The position numbers and the translations under genes were made by a program. This document shows, piece after piece, positions 8,404-18,592 of a DNA stretch of 64,000 bases (positions within the stretch are counted from its first letter, which is position 1; each line of letters opens with the position of its first letter). The stretch is from NCBI RefSeq assembly GCF_007671685.1, contig NZ_VCNL01000002.1:744001-808000 (forward strand). The letters are read 5' to 3'. This DNA is from Halorubrum salsamenti. Lineage in GTDB: Archaea; Halobacteriota; Halobacteria; Halobacteriales; Haloferacaceae. The notes under the pieces were generated by a model that saw only the letters and a list, made by a program, of their open reading frames with translations, made no database searches and had not been told where the DNA came from.

Positions 8404-8937
8404 ATGTCCCAGCCGCGCGTCCCCGGCGGTGACGAGAACACGCTGGAGCTGCCGTGCGGACAGACGATCGCGTCCGGTGAACTGGACCTGGGGATGCGCG
8501 AGTTCGAGTGCGACTGCGGCGAGACGCACGCGGTCGTGATGGACGTCCACCCCCCCGAGCGGTTCCTCCCGGACTTCCTAGTCGAGGTGCTCCGCGAGGC
8601 GATCGAGACCACGAGCGAGGAGATGCCGGAGTTCGACACGCCGCACCTGCTCGGCGTGGTCTTGGAGGAGTTCCCGGAGGCCGTCGTCGCGTACGACGCC
8701 AGCGAGAACGCCGACGTGGGGTACGCGATGGCGTGGGTAACCGACTTCGACTCCCGCCGGCTCCACGAGATCGTCGTCGAACTCGTCGTCGAGCTGATGG
8801 AACACGCCGTGAGCCACGCCGACGACGGCGAGGCGCTCTCGGCGTTCGAAGAAGAGATGGTCGCGTTCGACGTGAGCGAGTTCGTCGACCAGTACCGCGC
8901 CGAGCGCGACCTCGAAGCCGAGGACCCGTACGCCTGA
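8404..8937 (+). CDS. DUF5815 family haloarchaeal protein
   Basis: Soluble acidic protein of 177 residues known only from haloarchaea. A single Cys pair near the N-terminus (FECDCGETHAVVMDVHPPER, about residues 38-57) could bind a metal together with another ligand. The middle is helical and the C-terminus ends in EAEDPYA. There is no signal peptide or membrane segment. It has its own promoter (TATA box 28 nt upstream of the ATG) and stands between cdc48 and a small winged-helix gene. The family name is from memory; function unknown. Confidence 0.8.
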   Translation: MSQPRVPGGDENTLELPCGQTIASGELDLGMREFECDCGETHAVVMDVHPPERFLPDFLVEVLREAIETTSEEMPEFDTPHLLGVVLEEFPEAVVAYDASENADVGYAMAWVTDFDSRRLHEIVVELVVELMEHAVSHADDGEALSAFEEEMVAFDVSEFVDQYRAERDLEAEDPYA

Positions 8938-9046
8938 GCGAGGACCTCACGGCCACTCGGTCTGTTCCGATCGGCGCCTCAAACGGCCGAGGACGACCGC
9001 GTCAGCCCTCGTGTCAGACGAATGTCCGACTCTTGTCTCACTGAAT

Positions 9047-9056
9047 CCTATATATT
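9047..9056 (+). promoter_or_regulatory. TATA box of the small winged-helix gene
   Basis: The box cctatatatt is centred 26 nt upstream of the ATG at 9078. Confidence 0.5.
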
Positions 9057-9077
9057 CGGGGACCGTACGTAAGACGT

Positions 9078-9293
9078 ATGAGCGCCGGTGAATACGACCG
9101 GTACGACCGGATCCGCGGCGTGCTCGCCGAGGCCGACGAGCCGCTGACGGCGCGGGAGATCCTCGCGCTCGCGGGGGAGTGCGAGGAACTCGACAGCCCC
9201 CACCGCGTCGCCACCGTGTTGGGTCGCTGGGCCGAGCGCGGCGAGGTCGAGGTCATCGCCGATCGCCCCTACCGATACCGACTGGAGACCTGA
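9078..9293 (+). CDS. Small winged-helix-like protein
   Basis: A 71-residue protein with the pattern of one helix-turn-helix: YDRIRGVLAEADEPLTARE, then a recognition-helix-like segment HRVATVLGRWAERGEV, then a short wing strand VIADRPYRYRLET. The size and fold suggest a DNA-binding regulator or accessory factor. A C-rich segment is absent, so it is not a zinc finger. It is transcribed alone from a leaderless-type promoter and runs convergently toward the S66 peptidase gene. Function is inferred from the fold only. Confidence 0.7.
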   Translation: MSAGEYDRYDRIRGVLAEADEPLTAREILALAGECEELDSPHRVATVLGRWAERGEVEVIADRPYRYRLET

Positions 9294-9327
9294 TCGCAGC
9301 GGGCTTGTCGGTGTGAGAAGCGCTCGG

Positions 9328-10365
9328 TCAGTCCGCTCCGAACCGGAGCGAGCCGTCGGCCGGATCGAGCGTCGCGACCGCACCGAGCGGGAGCGGGAAC
9401 GACGGGTCGGTGTGACCGAAGTCGTAGCCGAAGCCGGCGACGGTCTCGGGGGCGTACCGTTCGAGTTCCCGAGTGACGACGCGCTCCAACTCGGCGGGAT
9501 ACTCGTCGGGGTCCGGGTCCCACTCTAGCGGCGGCGCGTTGGTCCGCGGGCGACCGACGAGCGCGGCGTCGAACCGCTCCAACAGCCCGCGCTCGCCCAT
9601 CGCACGGAGCGTGTAACCGACCTCGCGCGGCGGCGGCACGTCTTCCGAGGTCTCCAGCGCGAGCACCGCGCCGTCGAGCCGCTCGGCGTCCGGGAGGTGC
9701 CGGTCCGCCTGGAGGTGCCACTTCACGATCGCGAAGGAGCCGCCCCACACCCGGCCGCGAACCGGTTCGTCGGGGTCTCCGTCCGGCCCCACCCACGTCG
9801 TCGGACCCGGGTTCTCGCGCCATGTGCGCGCGTCGCGCGTCTCGAAGTCGAACCAGTCGTCGGTCCACTCCGGGGCGGGCTCGACCCGACCGAGCGACTC
9901 CTCGAACAGCGCGCGCCGGAGGTACCGCTCGGTGTACGGGCGGAGGTCGTCGTCGCAGACGAGGTCGGGATGAATACCGAGCCCGTAGCTGACGATCCCG
10001 CGGTTCCAGAGGAACAGCCGGAGGTTGTCGTTGTCGCTGTAGCCGAAAAAGCGGGTCGGGTTCGCCGCGAGGGCGTCGCCGTCGAGGTGTTTCAAGATCC
10101 GAATCTGGTCGTCGCCGCCGGTGTACGCCATCACGGCACCGATCTCGGGATCGGCGAAGGCGTCCTCGATGTCGGCCGCGCGCGCCGCGGGCGGCGCCGG
10201 CTCGTCGCGGTCGGGGTCCGCGGTCGGGAACACCCGCGTCTCGACGCCGAGCGCGGCGAGCCGTTCGCGTCCGATCCGGAGCTTCGTCGCGTCGGGGGGC
10301 CGAGAGGGAGCCACGACGGCGAGCGTCTGGTCGTCGCCGAGCGACGGGGGCGTAGTGAACGCCAT
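9328..10365 (-). CDS. S66 family peptidase (LD-carboxypeptidase / MccF-like)
   Basis: Serine peptidase of the S66 family, 345 residues. Family motifs are visible: VVAPSRPP near the N-terminus, the nucleophile elbow GYSDNDN (about residues 127-133, Ser nucleophile), a Glu in LETSED (about 252-257) and a His in FGHTDPSFPLPLG (about 315-327), giving the Ser-Glu-His triad. Family members cut LD-peptide bonds in murein or hydrolyse amide bonds of peptide-nucleotide toxins. Haloarchaea lack murein, so a microcin-immunity-like or peptide-recycling role is more likely (inference). A TATA box at 10388-10398 is centred 28 nt upstream of the ATG. No signal peptide, so cytoplasmic. Confidence 0.88.
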   Translation of the reverse strand: MAFTTPPSLGDDQTLAVVAPSRPPDATKLRIGRERLAALGVETRVFPTADPDRDEPAPPAARAADIEDAFADPEIGAVMAYTGGDDQIRILKHLDGDALAANPTRFFGYSDNDNLRLFLWNRGIVSYGLGIHPDLVCDDDLRPYTERYLRRALFEESLGRVEPAPEWTDDWFDFETRDARTWRENPGPTTWVGPDGDPDEPVRGRVWGGSFAIVKWHLQADRHLPDAERLDGAVLALETSEDVPPPREVGYTLRAMGERGLLERFDAALVGRPRTNAPPLEWDPDPDEYPAELERVVTRELERYAPETVAGFGYDFGHTDPSFPLPLGAVATLDPADGSLRFGAD

Positions 10366-10387
10366 AGTGACGGGTTGCGTCAGGAAT

Positions 10388-10398
10388 CCTCATAAACC
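10388..10398 (-). promoter_or_regulatory. TATA box of the S66 peptidase gene
   Basis: Minus-strand ggtttatgagg is centred 28 nt upstream of the ATG at 10365. Confidence 0.5.
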
Positions 10399-10490
10399 GT
10401 CGGCGTGCTTGGTACAGTGACTCGTTCGTTATGAGACGACATGCCTTGCGAAAATCGCAAAGTCGCTGCGAGATTCGTATTCTATCGCCG

Positions 10491-10500
10491 ACCTTATTAC
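10491..10500 (+). promoter_or_regulatory. TATA box of carB
   Basis: The box accttattac is centred 27 nt upstream of the carB ATG at 10524. Confidence 0.5.
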
Positions 10501-10523
10501 GATGAGCGTACTCCGTCGCGATA

Positions 10524-13748
<3,225 letters not shown>

Positions 13749-13774
13749 ACGGCGGAACCGCCGCCGTTTCTTTG
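13749..13774 (+). terminator. Hairpin and T-rich tail after carB
   Basis: Immediately after the carB stop an inverted repeat ggcggaaccgcc is followed by gccgtttcttt. This fits an archaeal terminator, in which the T-rich stretch is the main signal. Confidence 0.45.
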
Positions 13775-13784
13775 CACCGACAGC

Positions 13785-13793
13785 GTATTTACG
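13785..13793 (+). promoter_or_regulatory. TATA box of the Usp gene after carB
   Basis: The box gtatttacg is centred 27 nt upstream of the ATG at 13816. Confidence 0.45.
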
Positions 13794-13815
13794 TCCCGCA
13801 TGCAACCCTCCAGAC

Positions 13816-14295
13816 ATGACTCTCGTCGTGGTCCCGGTCCGGTTCCCGCCGTCGTCCCACTCCGAGGCGACGCTGCGGGAGGCCGTCCGCGTCGCCGATG
13901 AGCGCGACGCCGACCTCACGATCCTCCACGTTGACCTGTATCAGAACTCGGGCGGCGTCTCCCGCAGCGACCTGAAACGCGCCGTCGAAGAGCGGATCGG
14001 CCGGCTGGACCGCGCGCGGTACGTCGTCCGTCGGGGGTTCCTCGTCGAGGAGACCATCCTCGAAGAGATCGTCGCCGAAGGCGCCGACGTGGTCGTTATC
14101 GGCTCGAAGCAGGCCGGGCGCTGGCGGCGCATGGTCCAGAAGCTCCTCTCCGACCCCGACATCGACACGTACCTCCGCAACGAACTCGACTGCACCGTGA
14201 TCACTGTCGACGCCGACGGCGACACCACGACCAACGAGGCCGGCGACGGCGCCGACGACGCCGCGCCGCTACCCGAAGACGGGGCTGACGACTGA
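13816..14295 (+). CDS. Universal stress protein family protein
   Basis: Usp-fold protein of 159 residues. It starts with TLVVVPVRFPPSSHSEATLRE rather than the usual PTDGS loop, and the C-terminal block reads VVIGSKQAGRWRRMVQKLL followed by ELDCTVITVDADG, so the G-x2-G-x9-GS nucleotide motif is not conserved. It is probably a Usp of the non-ATP-binding type. The acidic Thr/Asp-rich tail (from about residue 135) is typical halophilic filler. It is transcribed alone, with a TATA box 27 nt upstream of its ATG, and converges on the DJ-1/PfpI gene. Confidence 0.82.
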   Translation: MTLVVVPVRFPPSSHSEATLREAVRVADERDADLTILHVDLYQNSGGVSRSDLKRAVEERIGRLDRARYVVRRGFLVEETILEEIVAEGADVVVIGSKQAGRWRRMVQKLLSDPDIDTYLRNELDCTVITVDADGDTTTNEAGDGADDAAPLPEDGADD

Positions 14296-14336
14296 GCAGT
14301 CTCGGCCGATACGGCTCCGCACCCCTCTCGGTTCTC

Positions 14337-15014
14337 TCACTCCACTCCGGCGACCGCGTCCCGACGCTCGTACTCGATGACGGTCGCGACGCGGTCGGCG
14401 ATCGCTTCGCCGAACTCCCGCTCGACGAGGTACAGCGCGAGGTCGATTCCGGAAGTCACCCCGCCCGCGGTGAGCAGGTCGCCGTCGTCGACGACGCGGG
14501 CGTCCACGACCGCGGCGCCCGACTCCCGGAGCTCGCCGATCGCGGAGGCGTGGGTGACCGCGCGCCGCCCGTCGGTGACGCCGGCCTCCGCGAGCAGCAT
14601 CGCGCCGGTACAGACCGCGGCGGTCCGGACGCCGGCGGCGTGGTACTCGCCGAGCGCGCGCGGCACGTCGCCCTTCTGCGCCTCCGCCCACGCGCTCGCC
14701 TCCCCGTCGCGCGCGGTCCAGCCGCCGCCGGGGACGACGAGCAGGTCGGGCGCCTCGTCGCCGTCCGGCTCCGAGAGAACGCCGTCGACGCCGACGCGCG
14801 TCCCGTGGCTCGCGGTCACCCGCTCGCGCTCGTCGAGGGTGACGTACCGGACGCGACCCGGTCGCTCGGCGGCGGTCGGATCGTCGGCCGACCCGTCGCC
14901 CGCTCCCGCGCTCGCCTCCTCTGCGGCGTAGCCGAGCGCGTAGTCGAACACCTCGTACGGGCCGATCGCGTCGAGCTCGTCGAACCCGTCGTACAGCAGG
15001 ATATCGACGTTCAC
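14337..15014 (-). CDS. DJ-1/PfpI family protein
   Basis: Member of the DJ-1/PfpI (class I glutamine amidotransferase-like) superfamily, 225 residues. The nucleophile elbow is AAVCTGAMLLAEAG, with the reactive Cys at about residue 131; an acidic partner lies near the N-terminus (DGFDELDAIGPYEVF). The block GGVTSGIDLALYLVEREFG is typical of the isonitrile hydratase or AraC-type DJ-1 branch. The GTG at 15014 is chosen because the domain begins VNVDILLYDGFDE there; an ATG at 15095 would add 27 basic residues foreign to the family. No clear TATA box was seen. Substrate unknown. Confidence 0.85.
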   Translation of the reverse strand: MNVDILLYDGFDELDAIGPYEVFDYALGYAAEEASAGAGDGSADDPTAAERPGRVRYVTLDERERVTASHGTRVGVDGVLSEPDGDEAPDLLVVPGGGWTARDGEASAWAEAQKGDVPRALGEYHAAGVRTAAVCTGAMLLAEAGVTDGRRAVTHASAIGELRESGAAVVDARVVDDGDLLTAGGVTSGIDLALYLVEREFGEAIADRVATVIEYERRDAVAGVE

Positions 15015-15090
15015 TGTCGGGGACCTACGCGTCCGGTCGTGATGTGTGTTCCCCCGGCGACTGCGCGCGCTCTCGGCGACTCCCGGGTGG

Positions 15091-15142
15091 TTCACTCCCG
15101 ACTCACTCCCGGCTCACTCCCGACTCACCCCTCGACTCACCC
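15091..15142. repeat. Degenerate 11-bp tandem repeat
   Basis: About five imperfect copies of actcactcccg lie head to tail in the gap between the SCO1 and DJ-1/PfpI genes and run into the last codons of the SCO1 gene. No role is evident; it could be replication slippage. Confidence 0.55.
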
Positions 15143-15838
15143 GTCGGCGAACGCCTCGACGACCGCCTCGATGTCGCCGGCGACCCGGTCGCGGTCGATC
15201 CTCTCGCCTCGGTAGGCGCGTTCGACGACGCCGTCGGGGTTGACGAGCAGGGTGACGACGATGTGCGTGAAGTCGTACCCCTGCAGCCGGTCGCTCTCGG
15301 TCGTGCGCTCGAACCCGATACCGAGCCGGTCTTCCACGACCGTTTTCGCTCGCTCCGGGGTCTCCGGGCGGAGGTAGTGCCAGTTACCTGCATCGCGATT
15401 CACGCCGATCGACTCGGCGTTGTCGCGTAGCGCCGCCTCGTCGTCGCGCTCGGGATCGAACGTGATCGGGAGGAACAGCGTCTCGTCGGTCAGTCCCGCG
15501 TCGGCGACGCGTCGCTGCACCCCGACGAGTCGCCGGAGGAGGATTCCGCACTCCGCCGGACAGAAGGTGAACACCGCGGTCACTATCGCGGTCCGGTCGA
15601 CGGCCTCGCTATCGATGGTGATCCCGGCGATCGGGTCCCGCAGCTCGAACGCCGGGAGCGGTTCTCCGTACGCGGGGTACGAGAGGTCCTCGCTGTCGGC
15701 GATCTGGTCCTCCTGTGGGTCGAGCGCGACGTCCTCAGGCTCGCCGTCGATGACCGACGTACACCCGGCGGTCGCGCCGATCGTTGCCGCGCCGACCGTC
15801 GCCTTGCCGATCCCTCCGAGCAGCGCTCGGCGTCTCAT
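15137..15838 (-). CDS. SCO1/SenC/PrrC family copper chaperone
   Basis: Secreted thioredoxin-fold copper chaperone of 233 residues. The N-terminus carries a twin-arginine-like signal (MRRRALLGGIGKATVGAA) with a lipobox-type Cys (GATAGC, about residue 26). The SCO copper motif CPAEC (about 87-91) and the distal His in YDFTHIVVTLLVNPDG (about 201-216) form the expected CxxxC-His site. SCO proteins deliver copper to the CuA centre of terminal oxidases or related enzymes. The ATG at 15838 is chosen by the signal peptide and by a TATA box at 15861-15870, 28 nt upstream. It lies next to a regulator and a Nos-type copper cluster. Confidence 0.9.
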   Translation of the reverse strand: MRRRALLGGIGKATVGAATIGATAGCTSVIDGEPEDVALDPQEDQIADSEDLSYPAYGEPLPAFELRDPIAGITIDSEAVDRTAIVTAVFTFCPAECGILLRRLVGVQRRVADAGLTDETLFLPITFDPERDDEAALRDNAESIGVNRDAGNWHYLRPETPERAKTVVEDRLGIGFERTTESDRLQGYDFTHIVVTLLVNPDGVVERAYRGERIDRDRVAGDIEAVVEAFADG

Positions 15839-15860
15839 GTCGAAACCGACGGCCGGGCGG

Positions 15861-15870
15861 CGCATAACCG
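15861..15870 (-). promoter_or_regulatory. TATA box of the SCO1 gene
   Basis: Minus-strand cggttatgcg is centred 28 nt upstream of the ATG at 15838. Confidence 0.45.
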
Positions 15871-15944
15871 GTCTGGTGCGGGCGTCGAACGCGAGAATTC
15901 GGGCCGCGAGCGACGGCAACGCGACGGGATTCGCCGCGGACGGC

Positions 15945-16448
15945 TCACTCGAACAGGCTGTCGACGGTCCGGACGAACCGGTCGACGATCCGGTCCGGGA
16001 GCGACGGCGACACCTCGTCGAGGAGCGCCGCGGTCCGCTCGGGGCGCGCGAGCGAGAGGCGCATGGGACGGTCGTCGGACTTCTCGACGATCCCGCTCTC
16101 GACGAGATTCGAGGCGTGCCACGAGACCGTGCTCCGCGCGAGATCGAGCCCGTCAGCCAGCGCCGCCGGCCGGGTCGGGCCGTCGACGTGGAGCCGAACG
16201 AGGATGCCGCGGGGGGTCTCCCGCCGGAGGTAGGCGATCGCCCGTCGCTCCCACGAGTCGAACCTCGGGTCGAAGTAGTGGGCGCGGCCGCCGATCCGCT
16301 CGACCGCGATTTCGCCGTCGCGGACGAGCCGGCGGAGGTGGTACTGCGCCTGTCCGGTAGCGATGTCGAGGTCGCGGCCCACCCGGTTGAAGTGGACGCC
16401 CGGCGTCTCGCGGACGTGTCGACGGACCCGAGATCTGGTGTCCGGCAT
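15945..16448 (-). CDS. Double winged-helix transcriptional regulator
   Basis: DNA-binding regulator of 167 residues with two consecutive winged helix-turn-helix units, a haloarchaeal arrangement. The first is near residues 8-50 (VGRDLDIATGQAQYHLRRLV), the second near 85-130 (ADGLDLARSTVSWHASNLVE). There is no ligand domain or metal-binding Cys/His cluster. The start is the ATG at 16448; the palindromic TATA-like element at 16476-16487 lies upstream. It sits between the SCO1 gene and the Nos-type genes and faces a divergent small membrane protein gene, so it probably controls the copper cluster (inference). Confidence 0.85.
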   Translation of the reverse strand: MPDTRSRVRRHVRETPGVHFNRVGRDLDIATGQAQYHLRRLVRDGEIAVERIGGRAHYFDPRFDSWERRAIAYLRRETPRGILVRLHVDGPTRPAALADGLDLARSTVSWHASNLVESGIVEKSDDRPMRLSLARPERTAALLDEVSPSLPDRIVDRFVRTVDSLFE

Positions 16449-16475
16449 GGGTGCTCGGTGTTGGCTACCGGAGCG

Positions 16476-16487
16476 GTGTTTAAAACC
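16476..16487. promoter_or_regulatory. TATA-like palindrome between the regulator and the small membrane protein gene
   Basis: gtgtttaaaacc sits inside the imperfect palindrome cggtgtttaaaaccaccg. On the minus strand it predicts a start near 16456, a few bases before the regulator ATG. The symmetry could also be an operator, for example for autoregulation. Confidence 0.4.
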
Positions 16488-16562
16488 ACCGCGCGCGTTC
16501 CCCCCGAGCGGGAGCGGTCCGGGAGTGTATTCTTGTCGCTCGCCGTAGTACGACTCGACAGC

Positions 16563-16910
16563 GTGATTCCGACTCCCGCGAGCGCGACCGTCGGCGGGTG
16601 GGGCGTAGAGGGGTCGCTGCCGCTTTTGGCCGTCGTGTTCGTCGCCGGCGCCGGCACCGGGCTCCTCTTTCTCGTGAGCCTCGTCGCGTACCGCCGCCGC
16701 CGGAGCGCGCAGTACGCGCTTATCAGCGTCGCCGTCGGCGCCCTCCTCGCCCGCTCGATCGTGGGCGCGGGCACCGTCCTCGGCGTCGTGCCGATGCCGG
16801 TTCACCACTTCGTCGAACACAGCCTCGACTTCCTGATCGCCGCGGTCGTCCTCTACGCGGTGTATGCGCACGCTCCGGGGTCCGTGGACGGCGACGCGGC
16901 GTCGGACTGA
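16563..16910 (+). CDS. Small three-span membrane protein of the copper cluster
   Basis: A 115-residue protein with three predicted membrane helices (LPLLAVVFVAGAGTGLLFLV, then AQYALISVAVGALLARSIV, then DFLIAAVVLYAVYA). A conserved-looking HHFVEH motif at about residues 81-86 lies between helices 2 and 3 and could bind a metal such as copper or haem. The start is a GTG at 16563; a possible box gtgtattct at 16525-16533 lies upstream. It is divergent from the winged-helix regulator and convergent with the NosY-type permease. I do not recognise the family with confidence. Confidence 0.7.
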   Translation: MIPTPASATVGGWGVEGSLPLLAVVFVAGAGTGLLFLVSLVAYRRRRSAQYALISVAVGALLARSIVGAGTVLGVVPMPVHHFVEHSLDFLIAAVVLYAVYAHAPGSVDGDAASD

Positions 16911-16934
16911 CCGGAGAGCGGAGCGGTCACCGTC

Positions 16935-17798
16935 TCACCCGCCGAATCCGCTTCGGAGCTCCTCAATGGCCGCATCGACGCGACGGCCGTACGCCAGCGC
17001 CGCACCCGAGACGACGGCGCCGAGGAGGGGCCAGACAACCAGCGAACCGACCGCGCGGCCCGTCGCGACGAACTCCCCCTCCGGCGCGAACGCGACGCCG
17101 ATCACGTGCTCGAAGACGAGCCCGCGGAACGCTCCGTTCGGCGTGAGCGCGAGCGACCCCGGGATCGTCGCCGGCGACGTTCCGGCATCGAGCGAGCGGA
17201 GCAGGAGGAGGTCGCCGCCGAGCACGCCCGCGACCAGCGCGAGAACCCCGAGCGCGATCGCGCTGCGGCGGCTCGCGGCGAGCGCGGAGACGGCCGCCGC
17301 GAGCGACACGTACGCCGCGCCCAAGAGGAGGACGAACGCGAGGAACCGGACGAACAGCACCGGCGAGTCGACGCCGGCGTGGGTCGCGAATATCCCCGTG
17401 TCCGGCGCGGCGGTCAGCCAGACGACGCCGCCGACCAGCGCGTACGGGACGCCCACCACGGCGACCAGCGCGACCGTCCGCGCCAGCAACACCCCGACGA
17501 CGTACTCGCCGACGCGCACCGGGTACGTCCGGATCACCGCCAGCTCACCGCTTTCGGCGTCGGAAAGCAGCGCGCGGTAGCCTAACACCACCGCGACGAG
17601 CGGGACGAGCACCTCCGTCGGGAGGAGCAGATCGACGACCGCCGGCACGAACCCGGTCGCGCCGCCGCCGCCCGCCGCGAGGAGGCCGACGACGACGAGG
17701 AACAGTCCCACCGCGAGCACGCCGTAGCCGGGCGTCCGGACCACCGTCGCGAGCTCGCGTCGAAACACGGTCGCGACCCCGATGAGCGGACCGGTCAT
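16935..17798 (-). CDS. nosY: ABC transporter permease, NosY-like
   Basis: ABC-2 type permease of 287 residues with about six hydrophobic helices (for example YGVLAVGLFLVVVGLLA near residues 25-41 and LVVWPLLGAVVSGAALAYG near the end). It has no signal peptide. Its start overlaps the stop of the ATP-binding gene (ATGA), and the ABC genes lie directly downstream of nosD, the order nosD-nosF-nosY found in nitrous oxide reductase clusters. Known role of NosDFY: supply of sulfur or copper for copper-site assembly outside the cell. It is the last gene of the minus-strand operon. Confidence 0.85.
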   Translation of the reverse strand: MTGPLIGVATVFRRELATVVRTPGYGVLAVGLFLVVVGLLAAGGGGATGFVPAVVDLLLPTEVLVPLVAVVLGYRALLSDAESGELAVIRTYPVRVGEYVVGVLLARTVALVAVVGVPYALVGGVVWLTAAPDTGIFATHAGVDSPVLFVRFLAFVLLLGAAYVSLAAAVSALAASRRSAIALGVLALVAGVLGGDLLLLRSLDAGTSPATIPGSLALTPNGAFRGLVFEHVIGVAFAPEGEFVATGRAVGSLVVWPLLGAVVSGAALAYGRRVDAAIEELRSGFGG

Positions 17799-18592
17799 CG
17801 GTCCGACACCCCCGTGACGTGGACCGCCGGCTCCGTTTCGTCGCCGTCGCTCTCGTCCTCGCCCTCGGCACCGCCCTCGGAGCCCTCACCGCCCGCCTGC
17901 CCCGCCGCCTCCCCCGTCACGGCGAGATACAGCGCCCTCGCGTCGGCGGCGTCGTGCTCGTCGAGCAGTCGGTCCAGCGGGCCCGCGGCGGCGATCTCCC
18001 CGCGGCGGAGGAGCACGACGCGGTCGGCGTGCTCGTCGACGAGGTCGAGCGCGTGGGAACAGACGACGACCGCCGTGTCGGCGTCGGCTCGCTCGGCGGC
18101 CGCGCGGAACGCACGCTCGCGCATCCCCGGGTCGAGACCGCTCGCCGGCTCGTCTAAGGCGACGAGCGAGGGGTCGCCGAGGACCGACTGCGCGATCCCG
18201 AGCAGGCGCCGCATGCCGCCCGAGAGCGCCTCGACTCGCCTGTCGCCCGCGTCGCCGAGACCGACCCGTTCGAGGGCCGCGTCCGGGTCGTCACCGACGA
18301 GCCGCGCGTAGAACGCGAGCGTCTCGCGGGCGGTGAACCCCTCGCGGAACGGCACCCGCTGCGGGAGGTACCCGATCGGCCTCGGGCCGGTCGCGCCGGG
18401 GAGAGTCACCTCGCCCGCGGTCGGCTCCGTCGCGCCGACGAGGACCCTGAGCAGGGTCGACTTCCCGGAGCCGTTCGGGCCGACGACGGCGGTGACGCCC
18501 GGCACGAACCCGAGTGACACCGATTCGAGCACCGGCACGCCGCCGTACGTCCGGGCGACCTCCGAGAGGACCGCGACGGGCTCGTCAGGCAT
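17795..18592 (-). CDS. nosF: ABC transporter ATP-binding protein, NosF-like
   Basis: ATPase of the copper-cluster ABC transporter, 265 residues. Walker A GPNGSGKST (about 37-45), Q-loop YLPQRVP, signature LSGGM, Walker B VALDEPASG and the switch His in CSHALDL are all present, so it should be active. The tail after residue 220 is an acidic Gly/Glu-rich stretch (GGEGSEGGAEGEDES) typical of haloarchaea. The ATG at 18592 is used; a GTG at 18601 would add three residues. It overlaps the 3' end of nosD by 8 nt and the start of nosY by 4 nt, indicating tight coupling. Confidence 0.9.
   Translation of the reverse strand: MPDEPVAVLSEVARTYGGVPVLESVSLGFVPGVTAVVGPNGSGKSTLLRVLVGATEPTAGEVTLPGATGPRPIGYLPQRVPFREGFTARETLAFYARLVGDDPDAALERVGLGDAGDRRVEALSGGMRRLLGIAQSVLGDPSLVALDEPASGLDPGMRERAFRAAAERADADTAVVVCSHALDLVDEHADRVVLLRRGEIAAAGPLDRLLDEHDAADARALYLAVTGEAAGQAGGEGSEGGAEGEDESDGDETEPAVHVTGVSDR

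Noticed and set aside
15839-16774. Upstream extension of the SCO1 frame through the regulator gene.
   Set aside because: The extension runs over a real double winged-helix gene in another frame. The signal peptide and TATA box place the SCO1 start at 15838.
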